From Dryas octopetala (lineage: Eukaryota; Streptophyta; Magnoliopsida; Rosales; Rosaceae), in assembly GCA_963921425.1 (NCBI GenBank), contig OY992838.1:10354001-10418000 (forward strand): 64,000 nt of DNA. The letters are read 5' to 3'. Made by a program: the position numbers and the translations under genes. The notes under the pieces were generated by a model. It saw only the letters and a list, made by a program, of their open reading frames with translations. It was not told the DNA's origin and did no database searches. Position 1 is the first letter of the stretch. Every line of letters begins with the position of its first letter. This document shows, in pieces, positions 59,961 through 64,000 of this stretch.

Positions 59961-62594
59961 CGAAGTAGGTACATATTAGGCGCTAGAGAAGTTAATTTGA
60001 CTACTTACACTGAAAGTCCTAGCAAAAATGTAATGGAAAATAAAGTATTATGCTAAAAAGAAATAGAAACCTCTCATGGTGCTAATGACTATTTTGTTTA
60101 GTGGCACCCAGTCTTTCCGGAGTTCTGAGTTAAAATCTAATTCCACTTTAAGGTAGCGTTGTTTAAATGAATGTAGCTAAAAAATGGGCATGGAACCATC
60201 AAATATGGAAGTGAAATGGTGGGGTTTCTCATTCCTTATACGTTGAAACATTGGAATGAAAATATTACATTTTATGAGTTTCATAAAACCCTTGAGAGTG
60301 ACCATGTGTATGAGATTTCTAGATTTCTATTCCATAAAACAAATGCTACAAGGGTTAAGGGGCCGACTCAACACGATCTAGAGTGGTTTACAATAAACTC
60401 TTCGTGGCCTATCCAAATATCCGAAACTTTAGGCCTACCAATATTTGACTCCTTTATTTTTTATTTTTTTTAATATTAAACATATAAACATGACCCATTC
60501 GTGTTTTGAACATTATCAAATAGGTTGTAATAGCCAAAACTAGGTCTTGCACGGGCCCATATTGGACCTATGTTGTGTTGGTCCTGTCTTTTTCAAAAAA
60601 TTTCATTTATCTTAAAGAAAGATTCAAATTTGGACCCTCTCCAATAATATGCATAGAAATATCCTCTCAAATTTGGGTTTAGGCCCCATTGTACCAATAT
60701 TTGAGTGGGAATCAGGGCTGGTCCTAAGATTTAGGAGGCCCTCGATAAGACTAAAAGTTGTTTGTGGATTTATGAGCGGATTCAAACTAATCCAAATTAA
60801 GAAAGAAAAGAAAAAGCCTAAGTAGCCGTCACCAAAACCCATCAAACGCAAAATCAAAATTCTCCAATAATATTGTTGGTTGCTCACCTTTGTCTGAATC
60901 TGATGAGTTGCACACCTTTGTTTGAAGCCGATCATTGTAAATTGTTTGGGAGGAATTTGGAAGGATTAATTCAGTAAAGAATTTAAGATTTGTTGAAAGA
61001 AGCTCTTAGATTCTTCTTCGTCCATTTTGATAAAGACTCTTTATTTATTAAAGATTAAAGGTCACTCACTCTTCAATAAATTGGAAGAAGTCGTTCCTCT
61101 TCCTAACTTAGCCGTTAGGCTCATTAATAAAATGAGCCAAACGGCTCTTTGAAAATTGGGTTAATAATGCTTTACATCAAGATTGGGTGAAATTTTATTT
61201 TGATCGCTAACCTTCAAAATGTTGCAATGTTAAACCTAACACTTAGATTGCAATGATAATGGGCTAACTAGACCCGATTCAACTGACCCTAGCGATTGAT
61301 CAATGGGCTTGAGATTGGTTAGAGCCTTGTTTTGTAGTCAACCTGAACCATTAATATTTAACGTTTATTTATGTATTACCATTTGGTTTAATAAATGTCA
61401 ACTAGTCTTCTCTTTGTCATAATTAACTGATTATCAATAATGCTAATTGTCTCACATTTTTTTTCCCACATTTGTATACCACCTTATGTGTCATTACTTT
61501 ACTGGAAAGGTATTTCCTTTTTCTTTTTTAAGTTTTATTTTTTATTTTTTAGTATCCAATGCATGAATGTCATGTAAGGTGGTATGAAATTGTGGTATAA
61601 AAATGTGGTAAGTGTAGCATTACTATTATATTATTGATTAAAAAATCCCAAAAAAATATATTTTAGAAACTTTGGTTGGTTAGCACTTAGGACAATCAAC
61701 TTTATGACTCATTCACTCCCTTTTAAGCTATCATGTCAATCTTAGGCTTCATTAACATATCATATTTCCAAACATGTGATATTAGTAAATGGGGCGGATC
61801 CATAGTATCTTATTTTTGACACAAATTTTTAATGGAGTTCACTCCATGTAGAATTTCAACCATGCATACCGTCTATCTTCTAAATCTCCATTAAAAGATC
61901 ATCTTTGAAACAAATTAGGTAAATCAGAAACCATTTGCCTTCAAAGATTAAGTAGTCAACAAAATAAACACTTGAAATGTTGACCATTTAATCTTTGTAA
62001 GTAAATGAACACATCTCCTTAGTAAATAGTACATATCATAATTCTATATCAAGAAGATTATGGACCCTTAGAACAACCCAAAGTGCTTTTTAGATTATGG
62101 AAACACTTTTTGTGTAGTGTTTTTTGAATGTGCTTTAAAATGAAGTATTTTGAATTTTAATAAAAAAAATTATCTTCTTTCTAATAAAAGAGCTAAGTAC
62201 CGGGCCTACCGGCAAAATCACTAGTGAGAAAAAACGCTTCTTTCATAAACACTCTCAAACAAACCCTTACGGTTATGAGTCAAACTGATTTGCTTGCTGA
62301 ACTCGTTTGGACAAGTAATGCTGAAGTACTTTATAAGGTGACTAGGTGAGCTGAACTGAAACTCTGTCACAAGCCTAACTTGGGCGGGCTGTAGTTCCAA
62401 AATTTCCCTTCAATTATATTATGGACGACTAAGATGAATTGCACTAAACTAAACCAATCACACATGCAGCTCCTCTCTTTCTTCATTTGTTTTTCTTTTT
62501 CAATGCTCGAAATTAGGCCTCAGAATTCCAACAAAAAAAAAGGGTACTCTCAGAATTGGCACACGAAACACATGCAAAATTCATAAGCCTGCAG
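59961..62594. other. Intergenic stretch between MATE3 and MATE4
   Basis: No supported gene. A possible hAT-type end ('cagggctggtcctaagatttaggaggccc') starts at about 60714. Around 61850-61990 is a sequence similar to the MITE core. Frames at 60216-60473 and 60624-60935 have no recognisable family features. Confidence 0.5.
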
Positions 62595-63805
62595 CTAATG
62601 TGCTTGTTCCTCTGACTGATTGCCTGGTTTAGGGGTTGACCACTTCAATACACGTTGGTTGGCTTTCTCAGCCTGCAAAATTCAAGCACCAAGAGTTTAA
62701 AATAGAGGGGTTTGAAAGCAAAAAGAATGGGGAAAAAAAAAAAAAAAAAAAAGTGGAGTCATTGACTCATTGTGTTCCTAAACATACCTCCTTTTCCCAG
62801 TCCCGTCGTATTGTTATGATGGCCAATATCACTGTTTGAATGCCAGTTCCACCAAATATCATCCCACCCCAAATACCCTGTTTCACATCAATTTGAACAA
62901 AAATTTCAAGATTATGTAATTACTCCTTGTAATGTTTGATGGGGAGTGGATTAATTAATATGGGCCTATATTGAGATAGGATTATATCAGGTTGTACAGT
63001 CCATGGCCCAATGGGCCTCCACTCTTCAGTAGCTAGGTAGTTGATGAATTCAAGTAAAAAGTGCAAAAATTGGTACAATCAGCAGATTTTGGTACCAAAA
63101 AGGACCCAAGGTTGGTTCACTAGCAGACCCTGAGGCTGAACAAATTGATATGCTGACCAGGTGGATTAGGTTTGGGTGCATGGAGGGAAATAAACGAACA
63201 AAACTTACCCCAATACTCAAGTTGAAGACCCATCCCAGTAAAAACCCAAGTGGGAGCCCAACAATGTAGTAGCAGAAAAGATTTATATATGCCACCCATG
63301 CTTGCCATCCTGAGCCCACAGCTACTCCTGTTGATTGTACAAACCCAGAACACCCAAGTCAAAGATAAAATCACAAAATAGTCATTTTTGTAGACAACTA
63401 TTAGAGAAAAAATAAGTGGAGAATCTAGATTCAACTACTGAGAAACTTACTTTTACAAATAGGTTTCACATGTATTATAAAAGTGACCGACAAATTGATC
63501 AGTAGTAAATGTGGCTCAAATAGTGGAGCTAAAGTGCAGGAAGTTAATGAAGAGTGAAAAATGAACCTGACAAAACAGGTTGAACGCTGTTAAGAAGAAT
63601 TGTGATGGCCAAGAGGTAAGCCATGCTATCAACTGCTTCCAGAACATCACTGCTGGATGTGAATATGTATGCAATCTTGTCACGGAGTATCATTATAAGT
63701 ACACAAAAAAAGAGACCAATCACTGTGGATTCCGCCACAGAAACCTTTGTTGCAAATTTTGCTGCCTTCCAGTTCCCAGCTCCCAGCTCATTCGCCACTC
63801 TCACC
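62595..63805 (-). CDS. MATE efflux transporter 4 (DTX27-like), partial at window edge
   Basis: The last four exons are visible: 63567-63805 ([11 protein letters not shown] to QPVLSG), 63209-63327 ([13 protein letters not shown]), 62788-62877 (GIWGGMI...RRDWEKE) and 62595-62672 with a TAG stop. All have the family's exon lengths except the last, which is three bases longer than in MATE1 (78 bp). Splice borders are GT-AG; the donor after exon 6 is 'ggggtaagt'. The N-terminal half lies beyond 64000, on the same strand. What is visible is intact. It is more diverged from MATE1/2 than they are from each other, like MATE3. Confidence 0.9.
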
Positions 63806-64000
63806 CTGTCAGTTTCATCACAACAAAGACTGCTATAGAAGAGGGTTGAAGGAAGGTAGGTTTGCATATGCAACTAAATAATGTCTCAAGGGCCTCCTCA
63901 AGTCTCAACACATAAGAAGAGACTATCTAAGCATGGGACTACTGTAAAAATTAACAAAGTCATTGGCCTAGAAGACTTTATATTGGGTTTGTAACTTTGA

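Overview
The window is nuclear DNA of a flowering plant, most likely a eudicot. This rests on GT-AG introns, plant-specific families (ATL RING-H2, ERF with an EAR motif, ANTH clathrin adaptor, MATE/DTX, a ZAR1-like NLR piece) and a dense, nested load of plant-type LTR, CACTA, hAT and Mutator-like elements. The species cannot be read from the sequence.

Layout. 1-859: the inner side of a hAT-like terminus next to a broken AP2/ERF repressor gene. 860-31476: a tandem array of about 5 kb units, each made of an ATL6/ATL31-type RING-H2 gene, its 3' flank and part of one LTR. Unit 0 (860-5199) has only the flank and LTR. Unit 1 (8829-14246) carries ATL copy A. Unit 2 (14247-19353) carries ATL copy B. 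Unit 3 (26147-31476) keeps only the last codons of a third ATL but holds the full solo LTR (28781-31476). A CACTA element (19354-26146) with both of its genes sits between units 2 and 3, and its right end was lost in the deletion that removed the third ATL. 31477-35900: intergenic DNA with four small MITE-like elements. 36007-37038: an intact intronless ANTH gene. 37966-38343: an NLR relic. 39438-43286: a stack of Mutator-like elements inserted into one another's target duplications, two of them with very GC-skewed cargo. 44624-64000: a tandem cluster of four minus-strand MATE transporter genes of DTX27 type. Copies 1 and 2 are a recent duplication, copy 3 has lost its start codon, and copy 4 runs off the end.

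The probably functional genes are ATL A and B (membrane E3 ubiquitin ligases), the ANTH adaptor (clathrin endocytosis), MATE1 and MATE2 (H+-coupled export), and perhaps MATE4. Their shared theme is local tandem duplication with transposons at or near the breakpoints. Comparing the duplicate units gives direct empty-site evidence for several insertions: three members of one hAT family, a 455-469 bp element with 9-bp target duplications, and a 409 bp MITE.

I saw no unknown enzymatic system. The least familiar signals are the transposon behaviours (insertion into existing target duplications, cargo-bearing non-autonomous hATs, G-strand-asymmetric cargo) and the placing of an LTR promoter directly upstream of one ATL copy.
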